From: Mansonella perstans
Lineage: Eukaryota; Nematoda; Chromadorea; Rhabditida; Onchocercidae
DNA length: 64,000 bases
Reading direction: 5' to 3'
Assembly: GCA_037074765.1 (NCBI GenBank)
Contig: JBAMDO010000087.1
Span: 162,591 to 226,590 of the forward strand
Of this stretch, positions 1 to 13,300 are shown one piece after another. The position numbers and the translations under genes were made by a program. A model generated the notes under the pieces. That model searched no databases, was not told where the DNA came from, and worked only from the letters and a program-made list of their open reading frames with translations. Each line of letters starts with the position of its first letter. The first letter of the stretch is position 1.

Positions 1-318
1 AAATAACCTTACTGTTATTTTTTTCAAAGTTAAAACAATGCGATTGAACATCTCGGAAAAGTTTTTCAACTTTCTTCTTTTAAAATTTTATAGTCATAAC
101 ATGAAAAAAAGAGAAGAATAAGCAATTCAATAAACACTATAACATGTGGCGAATCGTTGAAAATTAATAAAAATTGACTAAAGTACACAATCAGTGCAAT
201 GAATCTTCTGATAATGGATCTGTTAATGAATTCTAAATTATTCCATTCAATTTTCCTGCTGATTAAATATTAATTATGTCTCTTAAATTCATTTTATAGA
301 AAAAACTAACACACTTAC
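1..318 (-). other. Intron of tmem-39 running off the left edge
   Basis: This stretch follows a strong splice donor (GTAAGT on the minus strand, first base at 318) at the end of the last visible tmem-39 exon. I see no acceptor followed by a TMEM39-like frame here, so it is most likely intronic. The remaining C-terminal exons should lie left of the window. Confidence 0.6.
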
Positions 319-2850
319 TCCGGATATATAGCATTTGTAGCGGTAGAATTCGTTGTTAGTGTCGAACTACTATCACCTCCACCGGTGGTAGCATTGTTAC
401 TACTGCTGTTATTAATGCCACTATTACTAGTACTGCTAGTGGCATTGATACTAGTACTATTATAACAACTATTATTATTAATATTATTACTGCCACCATT
501 ATTGGCTACTGTTAATCGATCCAGCCGTTCCCATTTTCCAAGATGTGTAGCACAGCGATGTATCAAATCGCAGTATTGTAATGGTAGTAAATATGTCGCA
601 TAAAGTGAAAACGATGTTAAAAATACGACACAAAATAGTTCCATAACCCAAACAATATCAATGTATAACTGTTGTGGTAAACCGGATGGTGATCGTTGCT
701 AAAATCGTTTCAGCTTAAAATCTAATTAAAATGTAATTTTCATTTGGAATTATTGGAAAATACCAGATCAAAGAGTTGCAATGCCTTATCAAAGTCAGCA
801 TGCATCTCTAGTTTTAAACCAAAAAATGAAAACTTACAGGTGTAAAGACACATGGAACAAAAATTGAAAGATATGCCGTTGTTAAACCAGAAAAGAAGCA
901 ATGCTTGATTCGTAGACCGAAATCTTTCATTAAAACAGATACTTCTTCACGTATTTGTACTGAATAAATTAGCTAGTTATTTTTTTTTAAATTAAAGAAA
1001 ATTCAAATTACAACAATTTATATGAGAGAAAAAAAACCATTACATACATGGATTAGTGCTGCACATATGCACAACACTATCAACGTCGATAAGAATTGGT
1101 GGACGCATAACATCACGACACAATGCAGTTACTTTTGATATTTCCGACAATGGCCTTCCATTAAGAAAAAACCAGAACTTTGTAGCACCACAGCGTATTT
1201 TATATGATATGGTATCATGGAATAAGTACAAGAAGAAAAAAACTCTAAAAACTAACTTTTTTGAACAATTAAATTGCAAATTACAAATAGAATTAAAGCA
1301 AAATTAACTAATATCAAGGATGACGGAAAAAAACGAAAAATCATTTCCAAGAACCAAAATTTTACTGTTACTCAAAATTTTTGCCCATGCTGTTTATTTA
1401 CTTTTACTTCAATTTTTGTTATCCTTCCTTATCTTCTATGGCTAATTTTTTTCATCCTACTTTTTGAAAATATAATTCAAATTTGAAATAACAAACTTAC
1501 GGATGCCCAAAGTAGAGCAATGACTTGAAAGGAAAATCAAAATAAACACGTGAAAAACTGAATAAAAATGATGTAGCAACCATCGCAAACATTGGTGTTT
1601 TAATGACTGCCCATTCAATAATATCCCATAATAAGCGATGACTCTTTGATCGATCTTGTCTGGCATTTGCTGCTAATTCGGTTATCTGTAGCAACATTTT
1701 TATTAAATTTAGTTTAAAAAACATTTAAATTCCAGTTATTCTTGCTTCCGAAATAATCAAAACAAAAAAAAGAAAGAAAACTAACAACCAAATTCATTTT
1801 TAATTACCGTTTTCCAAAAACATTTTGTCACCCGTATGCCAAGTAAAAGACCAACACACGATAGCAAATATGGATTAATTAAATGGAATTTCTGGAATCA
1901 ATAAGATTTAAAATTACGAGGAATAGTTAACTTAGAGGCATCTTTTAATTATTTATATTCTATTTCATATATGTAAAAAGATAAATGGTAATGAGATTAA
2001 TCAAATTATTAAAAATAAACCCAATAAATAGTAAAGTTATGAAAAAGTTACCAATGAATAATGCCAATATGATTTTGGCAACCACCACATTGTCTTGTAC
2101 AAATTGAGATATTGCAAGAAAAGTGCTAATACGGAATAAAGGAACAGCGTACATTCAAAGAATAATTCACCTTGCCCTTGAGGCATTTCTGGCCAAATTG
2201 GATGAATCTGTGCCGTTACTTTACCATATACTTCACTCCTGAAAATAAATTTTTAATCGATTTTTTGTTTGTTTATGTTTAAAAAGGAAATTGTTTGCTT
2301 CACTAAATATTGTTATTAAGTGAAGTAAACAATATTAAAAAGCGTATAGAGAATGTTAGAGAGTTTATTCATTTGATTGATTTACTTATGAACTGTAAAG
2401 CAAAATTTAATTGCAAATTTCAGATTGTTTAAAAAATTTACATCCAAAATATCATTTATTATTTTATTGCCGTATTATTCGTCAAAATATCATTTTAATC
2501 AAATACCAACACCTATTTTTCAGCGTAATATATGAAGTGCTATAAGATTATCTAAATTACTTCTATTCAGCAAAGATTTTTGCTATATTTGTCATATTCA
2601 ATGAAAGCTAAAATCATACTACAGTAATTTCTATAAATTTAATTTGTTAATATATCACCAAAAGAAGTTTTGTTTTCTTGCAATATATCTGTTCTGTAAT
2701 AAATCCATAGTTCTTTTTTATATTTAATTTTCATAATTCATACCTTTTTCTTTCATCGATCCGTGCAACATTATTGGGCGTAGATGGCGCAACAGAAGCG
2801 CAAGGTCGATTAGCACAATGTCGATTACGTAATGTTGGACGACTAACCAT
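319..2850 (-). CDS. tmem-39: TMEM39A/B-family multi-pass membrane protein, 3' end outside window
   Basis: Seven exons read right to left: 2744-2850, 2052-2238, 1808-1891, 1501-1685, 1048-1244, 838-959 and 319-698. Their phases fit and give about 420 residues, so the last part of the protein (family length near 490) is off the left edge. Family signatures are IHPIWPEMPQGQGELFFE, FLQYLNLYKTMWWLP and KFHLIN, then YLLPLQYCDLIHRCATHLGKW in the last visible exon. Several hydrophobic stretches fit a multi-pass ER protein. Known for the family: human TMEM39A acts in ER-to-Golgi export and PI4P/autophagy control, and C. elegans TMEM-39 is needed for collagen secretion. The ATG at 2850 opens exon 1, and no splice acceptor is obvious before it. 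The acceptor of exon 5 (1244) is the least certain junction. Confidence 0.92.
330..505 (-). other. Asn/Ser/Thr-rich low-complexity insertion in TMEM-39
   Basis: Within the last visible exon the conserved HLGKWERLDRL segment is followed by about 55 residues made almost only of Asn, Ser, Thr, Gly and Ala, with runs such as SSSNNATTGGGDSSS. It ends at the exon's splice donor. It contains several N-x-S/T sequons. Conserved TMEM39 proteins have no such run that I recall, so it is probably a lineage-specific insertion in a loop between membrane segments. Confidence 0.75.
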
Positions 2851-3031
2851 TTTTAATTAGTACTTCAAATTTTCATTAAATATTTTCGAATATTTTTTCA
2901 CTCTGAACTCTTTGATCACAACTCTTTAACATTTGACAGTTGATTATTCTAACGAAAACTGCACAGTTAAAATAAAATATCAATATAATTAAAAAAATCA
3001 AACTATAAAGTCAATGATAACGGAATGAGAA

Positions 3032-3125
3032 AGAATCATGGTTGAAACGAAACCCCGAAAGAATGGGGAAGAATCACGATTGAAACGAAACCCCGAAAGA
3101 ATCATGATTGAAATAAAACCCGGAA
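3032..3125. repeat. Three-copy GAAACGAAACCCCG repeat upstream of tmem-39
   Basis: The core TTGAAACGAAACCCCGAA occurs at 3042-3059 and 3080-3097 and, slightly changed, at 3108-3125. Copies are spaced 38 and 28 nt apart and each is preceded by a version of AGAATCATG. The block lies about 190-275 nt upstream of the tmem-39 start codon, so it could serve as a promoter element. No factor is assigned. Confidence 0.7.
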
Positions 3126-5070
3126 ATGTAATTACATAATCAAACAGTCCTCGTAAATACACGTAAATACACGCCAAAATGAACCAGCATTTTTCTCGGA
3201 TATTTAAATTTTCTCTTTTGCCTTCTTGACAATTTATATGAAAACTTCAGGAAGTACAAGAATTTATGGATATATTTTATTCCATCGGAATGATCAGAAA
3301 TTCCAACGATCACTCTGTAGTAACAAGTAAAAACTTGTTTTTTTTTCATTCATTATTTTCTATGAAATAATTTTTACAAACTGTTGCAACAATTATGATT
3401 TCAAGGAAAAATAATCACAGAATTGTTAATTTAATTCAAAGAAAATTTCCAAAATTCTTTTCGTTCATTTTTTTTAAAGTTCATTAAAAAAATTTCTATG
3501 ATAAATCACAATGAATTTATGCATATTTCACAACTGCGCACAAAATTGATATCAATCATATGCATTTATAATTACAAAAGATTAATTTACACACTGAAAA
3601 AAATCAAACATGCAATCAAAACATTAATCAAATGACATTTTCTTCAAAAAATTTCTATTTGAAAAAATTTTGAATCTCAAAAATTGATAAGCATACGAAT
3701 GATGGAAAAAACAACAAATGATAAAAGCATAGCAAATATAACAAACAATAATAGCAAAGCAAAATTGAGCGCATTTATAAATTTCCTGCTTTGTTTTTTT
3801 CCGATCAAAGATATTTTTCAAAAGTTAAAATTGAAAAACTTCTTCCTTTCAACAAAAGGAAAATTAATTTACAAAACTAAGCGATAGTTAACTTTAAAAC
3901 TTCAAAAACATTTCTTGATTGAAGTGAAAGAAAAAAAAAAACAATATTGATTTTCGACATCACTTATATGTTAGGAATAATTTGAGATTTTTGAAATATC
4001 ATACTGTAATCGTAGAAATGACAAAAATCATATCTAGTAGAAAAATTATTAAAATCATAGCATATTTAGAGAATAATGTGAACAATTCATATTCTAATAT
4101 TGCATTTTAGGAATGATATAACTAATCTACACGATATCTATCATTGACATATCTTTCCTTCTGCAATGATATAATCAACAATGGGATGATATCGCATGTG
4201 TGACACTAAAATATTTCATCAGTAGATTATATATATATATATATATATTTACCAAAGTACAAGCCAAACAACTTACTAAGTATATAAATGTTATTAATAT
4301 ATACAACTTAAGTAGAAAATACCGCCGAAATGTAAAAAAAACAAACAAACAAACAAACAACTAGAAGAATTTCAGAGTGAAAAATTAAGGAAAAAGGAAT
4401 GAAGTTAATTAAAAGTTATTTTTTGGAATTTTTATGATAAAATTAATTGTTCGTAATCACTTTCCATTCTAATTATCTCAAATCATTCATATTCCAGCTC
4501 ACTTTTGACACTTGAAACTACCTAGAAGATCGCTAACAAAATCACTTTTTATTCTCAGTTATTTTAAAAATTATTCAAGCTTTCTTCAACTGTTATTTTA
4601 TTGACTGAATTATCATTAAAAAATTTCAAGCATCCCTAATTTAACAACTTTCTTAAATAAACTGCTTAGTATTAATTAATATCAAATTGAAAATTTCAAT
4701 ATTTTATTAGTCATTCTATTGTTTGATTTCTTGTTCCTCGCATCATAAGAAAAACCAAATAACATTCAACTATTAATAATTAAAAAGAAAGCTTTCGCCA
4801 CACTGCAAAAGAATAATTTTCAAAGTCAGAAGCAGTGAAGAGAAAGGAAAACTAATTTAGTATAACCTAGTACGATAAAGACTGAAAATAATCCAGGAGG
4901 CAATATTCTTATCTTACAATATTTTAGGTAGTACACTTGCAAATGAGCAATGCAAAATCATCATAAATTATTCAGTAAAACTAAAATACTTAATTTCTGA
5001 TGTAATATTTTTATTCATATTCTAAATTTATTTATAAAATTCTTTCATAACAAAATTTTTTGGAAATCTT

Positions 5071-5076
5071 TTTATT
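5071..5076 (-). terminator. Possible dip-2 polyadenylation signal
   Basis: A minus-strand AATAAA lies about 185 nt beyond the dip-2 stop codon. AT-rich DNA makes such hexamers common, so support comes from position only. A second copy lies near 5028. Confidence 0.3.
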
Positions 5077-5258
5077 GAAATATTCATTTTCTTTTTTAAT
5101 TTTTTAACAAATTAAAAAAATGTAGAAAGATTTATCTTCTAGAATTTTCGATATTTGTTTATATTAAAGATGAAATACATTTCTTTTTCATAATTCACTT
5201 AGAAGAAATGCACTGATAAAAGCAAAAAGTATAATTTAGAATCATTCTACATATTCTT

Positions 5259-8200
5259 TTACATATTGTAGGCAACATAAATGGGATCAAGCATATCCTT
5301 TAGAAAAGCATCCCGTAAATGCATTCGCTGCTTTTCTCCTCGACTATTTATAGGTACCACGCCAGGATCAACAATTACCACAACACCCACGATCAAATGA
5401 TGCTCTTCCAGCACAGCAGATGTTATGGCTGGTACTAAATCTAACGCTTCTGCTTCGGCACTATCTGTTTCAGCAACCACAACCAAAAGATGTGTCCACG
5501 TAAAAACGGCACTGAAAATTTATTGTTTAACATAACTTTATTTATAAATATAATTTGAAATTCCGCAATTTTAAACAACAGTCATCCTCGATATTTGAAA
5601 TTATTCCCTCGAAACATGTTGAAATATAGATAATCTGATGATTAAAGATACTTACGTCTCTTCTGTAACAACATTATAAGGATTAATATTCCAAAAAGTT
5701 TGCGGCTATCTCCTCAATCAAGAATTGAACTCTTACGGTTAGTAAAAAGTTAACTTATGTTGTTACTAACTAGAACTTTTGTTGTATAAAAATATAAATT
5801 GCTGAGATCATCACTAAAACTTTTTCATCCTTCTTCCTTTCCTTTCAGCATTGATACAGTATGAGACGAAAAAAATGAACTCTGGAATACTCAGTCAAAA
5901 TTTTAAAATCCACTGTAAGCCAATGCATTCCCCATATTAATAGCATTGATACATATCCAAATACCAACATACAATTATGTTTCAAATTACAAACAAGCAT
6001 TATTTAAGGGAAATTTGCTGAAGTTCTCAAATTGTAAAAAAAAAAAACAAGATCAACCATTCAGAAATTTTCCGATGTGCTCGTATTACGGTTGCTTCAA
6101 TATCTACCGGATGGTATCGCATTCCACGTAACATCAGTGCTTCATCCAATGCGCCAACAACAAATACTGCATCGTGTAACTCTGCAATCAAACCACTTAT
6201 ATTCTTTGTCATGCAGTTACGTCCAGCAGTTTACTTTTAATACAAATAAACTAATTTTAAAAAAAAAGAAGTTCAAGACAAGCATTCCAAAAAGATAATA
6301 TTTAATGAGCCTTATTAAGTCCGGAAATGGCTAAAGTTAATATAAGGTCCCTTAATAAATTATTTTTTCGAAATTTTCTGAAACTTAAAAATTTCCAATT
6401 AAAAAATACAAAGTCAATAATTTAATCTCGCTTTGATACCTTAGCATGATAACTTGTGTGCTTTATTTAAAATGTAAAGATGAGTGGGATTCGAAACTTT
6501 AAACGAGGTATTTCAATCTTTAAAAAAAATATACGAAAAAAATTGACCTCCATCAGCTGTTATAGATTGTGTCCGTCGAAGAAAACCCAAATAACCCGTA
6601 CGTGCAAAATGTTTGAGAGTGTCACCGGTTGTTAGCCTAAAAACGATCTCTATCAAATGGAAACAATGATAAAATCATCTTCCACTGTTCCTGCTAATAC
6701 AAAGTATGCCACGTTTCTAGATATGGAAAGAAGATGCTTTACTAGTTTAAAGAAAGACTGCTTTAAAAATGCCTTAGTTTAATCATCCAAGTATGTTTTA
6801 TTGATTGATGCACTTGCTGCTAACTGTTAGAAGTAAAGAAAAAGTAAATAAAAGGAACAAAATTAAGTAAAATAGTAATATCAATCAAATATAAAGAAAT
6901 AAATAATGACGTGATAGCAAAGTCATGAAACATAATATAAATTTGAAACTGAACCAGCTCAAACAGTTTCTAAAGCCAAAATATTCATTTCATATAATCA
7001 GAGAAATTTACATTATATCATAATTTTAAAGTAAGATAACTAAAGATAACGAGATATAAAAAATTGACTCTATAAATGATCCAGTGAATGTATATCATTC
7101 AATAATTAATAGTCAATAACTATTAATTCAAAAGTTCACCTTGCATTAAAGTGATCAGCATGTAACGATGTTTCTTCACCGTAGAGTGTGAAATAACCAA
7201 CTGCATTATGTGAACATGCAACCCAAATTTCACCTAGATGCGAATCGGCACACTGACCCCTAGTTTCTGGATTTGCAATTACCACTTCCACACCAGGTAA
7301 TAACTAAAATTAATCATTTAATTTCCAACTATCACAGCTATTTTTTATAGCCTGAAAGATACAGAATAATGATTAATAGCTGGAACAATGATCAATGAAC
7401 GATCAAAGATAAGTGACCGAAATAATGATCAACAGTAATCAATGCGAAATTTAATATTTCAAAAAATGGAAGAAAATTTACTTTTCCACTTTCCATTAAT
7501 ACTATACTGTGTGGTGCACCCTTTTCAACAAGCGTTACACGATCGTTACGTAATGCTCGCGCATCAACATATACTGTTGCCGCATCTGGACTGGCTGCTC
7601 CTTGCATACAGATTGCTGTGTTAACCTATAGATTGAAAATGATTTGTCGAAAACAAAATATTGAAGCCAAACAAAACAAAACAATCTAGCTAAACAAAAA
7701 GCTTCAATATTTAACAGCAAATGAACCACCGAAACAATACTTAAATTAAGCAAATCAATGGAGAATTTCTAAAGAAAAAAAACGAACGACTTACAATTTC
7801 GATATGGGTTTGGCTTGCAAAATTCAATACTCAAATAGAGTAACAAAAGACAAATATATCTCAAATCTCAGTAAGTACATTTCCGAAACATAATCCAACC
7901 TACTTTTAATCAAAACATCACTTTAAAAAAAGTTTAAAATTAAATGAAAAAAACACAATACCCGACAACCGAATGATGTAGATACTGCACGTGAATTAAG
8001 ACCTAGAGGTGCAAAGAGTTTGGAAAACGCTGCACATAAAGCAACTCTCGGCCGTTCCTCCGCAACCACAACACATGTACGTAGGCTGTTACAAAAAAAT
8101 TTTTCATTTAAACAAATTAAAAGCTTGAAACTTCACATGCTTTTCAATAATGGGCTATTTACGAAAAATTTACTTCTCAAAAACCTATCAGTAATGTGTA

Positions 8201-10394
8201 ATCGTTGTTATGATTTCTCCCAATAGAGTAAGACATCGATAGCAACAGAATAAGCATAGCTTATAAATTTAAAAGATTACAGATTAACGTTCAACTAGCA
8301 CAAGCTGTATTTATAGAGTATAAACTCAACTCAAAATACTTAGGGTAGCTTATGTTTCAAAACCCAAGTAATAACCTAAATAAAAGACTTACACTTACCA
8401 TGAAAGTGAAACACCTTTCTCCTTTAGAAGCGAAATCTGAGGTGCTAATTCTCGAACACACATTTCCATTACACCGTAAGAACAAAACGTATCACGAACT
8501 GAAATAACAAATCATTATTGAAATGCGTGTGTGATGAGTGTCCTGAAAGGAATGTATAATATCAATAACTACTTTTTTTATCATTCACTATCAGATTCAC
8601 TTCCATATCTAAATTTTTTCCACAAAATAACCAAACCTATGATGCAAACAAATTTTTTTAAAAGTCTACTTTATATGGACAAAAATAAAAGAAATATGAA
8701 TTAAGAGTAAAAAACCTTTTCGTTGTGAAACTGACGTCAACCATAAGGCAGCATTTTGCTCAACTTCTGCTGGTGGAATTAACAATGAATGATGACCGGA
8801 ATAGACACTGAAATCAAGCTTAAACAACCGTGTCTTTTTTAACGTACACCATGATGTCGTTAGACGACATTACAGGAAAAAAATATTCTTCATGACAAAA
8901 TTAGCAATCAAATCAGTATATGAAAATAACTGACCAATATACTACCACACAAGTTTGCAATCGCAAAACGTCTACAGTGAACTTCAATATCCAGGCAAAC
9001 GAAGAAAAGAATAATTAAATCCAAGAACATTACGTAAGGCGATTTTTGCAGATAAAATGAGAAAAACTAATGAAAATAACTAAGCAAATGGGCTTACCCA
9101 GAGAGACACCAAAGTGTTAGTCCAAGACCACAGTATGGATCAAGGCACAAAGTGATATGACGTGATGGATACAATTCACAGGCTACTTTTAAGTTCCTAC
9201 ATAATGATGTAGCACTAGCGACACTGATAATGATTCCAGCTAGTTGTCCTGTAGTACTGACCGAAAAATCCTGAAATTTCTGAGTAAAATATCAATTATC
9301 ATTCATTTCCCGCTAATAGAAGCAATACTGCAACACGAATTTAATCCGTTCAACAAAACCTGCAACCGATCATGAAACCCATGAATTACTCCAAAAGTAG
9401 TGCTTTCTCACCAGATAACAAACATCGGTTGATTTCCTCTCAAAGCATTCAGATTCCAACTTTTTCTTGCTAAATGATGGAAGATCATCCACATCCAAAA
9501 TCGTAGGCCAAGCCTAAAATGTTCTTTACATCGTTCTTCGAATTTCTTAGACATATAATTTCATCTAAAAATGCAGAACAACGTCTCCATATGAAAAACA
9601 GGCAAACAGAGATTAAAAAAAAAACTTGCCTTTGCATCAACCCTCAGGGAAGCTTCTTTGCATTTAAGTAGTTTAATTAAAGATGAAGTTGAGATCACTG
9701 CAACTGCTTTTGAAACATCCACAATCATCCGTACCGTTGGCAAAGTTATTTGCAAATTATGCGGATGAGGTGGCCGTATACAAATAGGTACCAGTCCTTT
9801 AATATAATTCCTTTAGTTCAATAAGAAATAGTGCCGATTAAACTACTCCATTGTGCACTTGAAATCATGTAAGTAAATGAAAATTTTTCAGCAGTTTTGC
9901 TATCATTAACGGAGTCATCCGATTTCATAGCAAAGCTGTTCAGTCACAGTAAATATTCCGCCAAACCATTTGATTTTATTTTAATATCGACTCTTCAACT
10001 TTTTGTTAAAATTATAATTAACACCATAGTTTGGTCAGATAAATGATGAGTTTCAACGCCCATGCTAAACATTTCGCACACGATAATGTTAAAACTTTCA
10101 CAGTTACATCCCTTAATTTTCGATATAAATTATGAACATCAACGCACCTGCTGCTTGGCATCCGTAGAAGGCTGCAATCAAATCAATACCAGGTGGAAAT
10201 ATCAAAGCGACGTGTTCGCCTGGATTCAATCTTCCTTTATCTGTTAACATCGAACCGATTCGTTCTGCCCTTTTAAGTAATTGTGCACAGGTTATACTTT
10301 CCGTCTCTGTTCCACGTGAATTCAACAGAGTGAATAATACGTGATCAGGAGATGTCTGTGAACGTTGCCGTAAAACGTCCATCAAACTAGTTAT
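5259..10394 (-). other. dip-2: DIP2 second fatty-acyl-AMP-ligase-like domain, exons 26-37
   Basis: Exons: 10148-10394, 9630-9796, 9412-9513, 9098-9270, 8716-8807, 8399-8498, 7962-8085, 7482-7625, 7140-7303, 6548-6636, 6058-6181 and 5259-5511. Landmarks: SQTSPDHVLFTLLNSRG, HVALIFPPGIDLIAAFYG, LPTVRMIVDVSKAV, DFSVSTTGQLAGI (ATP-loop position), LDPYCGLGLTLWCLSG, RTCVVVAEERPRVAL, VSTSFGCR, VYVDARALRNDRVTLVEKG, ARTGYLGFLRRT, VVGALDEALMLRGMRYHPVD and the end NSRGEKQRMHLRDAF. Exon 27 ends at a GC donor; exon 28 has a good acceptor and restores the frame. Confidence 0.94.
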
Positions 10395-13300
10395 CTACAA
10401 CAAACACACTGTAATTGTATTTTTATAACCGCATGCTGTTGGAAAAAATAGGAAATTTCCAACATTTGAAAATTACAATTTTTTCATTAAGTTATTCTGA
10501 ACATTCTAAAAAGTAAAATGTAATATGTTATTATAGCCATCTGTGAATAACGCACCTTAGAAATTAAAACAAGTAGCGTTAAAAGAAATCAATTAATAAA
10601 CCTTTTCGTCATCCGCTCCAATCTGTCTTCCTTTGGCAGCAGCAATGCGTACACCTTGAACAATATTACCAACAAACATAGCTGCCGGTCCAACATCCGA
10701 CTGTTGTTCACGGGGTTTCGGTAGATTTATCACACAGGTATGGGGACACATCAGAAGTGTTGTTGGATGCAAAATACCATCTATGAATCGCTGTCGTGTT
10801 TCCGATACATGAATACCACCTAATGCAGTCTGAAATACCTCGAAATTTCACTTATAAAGGTCTAAAAAAAAATTTTTTTTTAAAAAAATTTTCTAAAAAA
10901 ATCTGACATAGTCCTATTCTTATTCCAAATGCTTCGTTATGGAATCTAAATTGTGGCGCTAGGAATGTTTTAAGGTAAATTTAAAAAGTTCATTTTCCTG
11001 TAAAAAAGATAGCTAATATCACTAAAGAGGGTGCAGTTTCTCCATATCGAAAATGAGGAACGGTTTACTTATACATTTAATCATTAGTCGTGTAAAAATA
11101 TATTTTAATTTTTTTTTTCGATGCTTTGAATTTACGGAAAATTTCCCAAAATTTTACTTTCGGCAATTGATTGGGTGGTACAAGGGCCAAACAATAAATT
11201 CCCACTTGATGAATGCTATCAATTGCTTGCAGTACGCGACTCATCCACTGAAATCAGAACATAAGTAAAAAGGAAATCAGGCACTTTTACTAAAATAAAT
11301 GAAATAAATAGCCTAATTCTTTGCCATTGTTATAATCTTAATAACAGTTGAAAAATTTGAAAATCCCTACAATTTTTATCAGGAAACATCATCAAAATCT
11401 AACGTGAAACCGAGAATGTCAACAGTTTGTGTTACTTTCGAAGTAACATCACCAGTCTTCCTTTTTTCCTATCATTTCAGAAACATACAAATTCAAATGT
11501 GGCGTACGTCAAGAATTAAACAGAAAGAAGTAAAAAGGAAGTATTACACTGAAGGAATCTTCTTCAGATACGCCAGGTTTCTGCTCAGCTACGATGCATA
11601 TCCGCTCGTCGCGAAGAACATTTACAGAAAATACAGCAATCCTCCCTACAAGCAATTACTTTTGGTCAAATATTCTTCCCAAAATTTAAAAGTGAGACCG
11701 TCAGTTAATGTTCACGTTTTGTTCTATATGCTGACAAGTATGCATACATATACGTATATTTTTTTCATAACTATGCAGCGAAAATTTTTAAGTTGCATGA
11801 AAAAGCTAATTTTAAATTCATATCGGAAAATGGCAAGAAACACAAATAACAAACCACGATAAACAAATTTCATTGGTTCAACAGCCAGTGCTGTAGCAAT
11901 CAGATCATCAGCACTATGTTGTCGACCAGATACATACATTTGTGAATTACGATTACCTACCACAAAAATTAAACCATTCTGCAATTGAAAATTTCTAAAT
12001 TTCAATGAAAATTTAACATCGCTGTAACAAAACAAAAAAAGAAAAAAAAAAAAAAAAAAAAACGAACATAAATCAAGTTTATAAGTAATAGATTACCGGT
12101 CCAAGAAATCCTAACAATCCGCTGCGAACGTAAGACATTGGTCCCAATGGCTTGTCATTGTTACCCAGTGGTTCTACCTGTGAAGAGAATTTTTTGACTC
12201 AAAAGAACTTGATTTCGTAAGATTAGTTTTAGGCCTGGCAACAAGAAGTAATAAAAAAACTCATCAGAAACGTTAGAAAAAAGAGGAAATTGGTATATCA
12301 TATTTTAAAATTTCATTCAAAACGACTGTACAAGATGATAATCAGAGCTTAATGAATAATTCATTCACACCATAAGTAAGTTAAAAAACGAAAGATACAA
12401 ATTTGTGAACCTTAAAGGTACTGGTTGATAATCCATCCAAACCCCAATAAGCAGAACCTGTGCTGTTCGCATACAAACAAATTTCACCAATTTCATCAAC
12501 CATACATAATCGTGGCGGTCCAGAAAGTTTGACAACAGCAACCACACCACCAGTAATAACTTGACCAGCATCCTTGAATTAAATTTATTGTATTTGATAA
12601 GTTTTTCAGAATTAGGAGTTAAATGAAATTCAGATAAGTTAACTTATTTTAACCTGTAAAGTTAAAGATGTTAATGAATTTTCCTGATCCACACGGACTA
12701 CCGAATGGCTCAAAGCGGACATGGACAACACACCACGACCAGAATTATGAACACTTTCATCTGTACAAGGCCTGCAACAGAAACAGAAAACATCATTTTT
12801 ATATGGTACTAAAAGCATGTATATGAAACCATTCACGTGAAACATATATTACTGCATACACATAAAAAATAATCAAAAATAACTCGAATAACTACAAGAA
12901 AATACCAAAAGAGCAGCAACCTAATTAATAGTGTGGTAAGTTATAGTACCTATGTTAATCTTTTTTTAAATAAGATCAAAAAACGAAGAAACTAAACCTT
13001 CGCAACGATATTGTACCAGTTTCAGAAGAACCTGCACACGGGCAAACTGCATCAAATCTTAAACCACGTGACTTGAAAATCGAAGCAAACTGATCACATG
13101 AGGATAAAGACCATGGATTTGCTCCATCAGCTACCAAAATTGAACGTAGTGACGATAAATTGATTTCCTTATGATCACGAGTTGCCAATAAACCCCAATG
13201 TAAATCACGTGATTTTACCAAAGCTGTTTTTGCTAAAGCAATCCAAAGATGGAATAACATTAACGTTTGCAAAAATAAAAAATAAACGTTATACATGAAT

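Larger units (their letters stand above)
2851..5258. other. Intergenic region between tmem-39 and dip-2
   Basis: Both flanking genes are on the minus strand, so this holds the dip-2 3' end and the tmem-39 upstream region. I see no coding exon. It contains a minus-strand AATAAA at 5071-5076 (possible dip-2 polyadenylation signal), a three-copy repeat at 3032-3125, a TA dinucleotide run near 4226-4248 and an AAAC run near 4338-4360. The 2.4 kb distance is long for a typical nematode operon gap, so independent promoters seem likelier. Confidence 0.6.

Noticed and set aside
11404..11862. 152-codon plus-strand frame
   Set aside because: It is the antisense shadow of dip-2 exons 22 and 23 and the intron between them.
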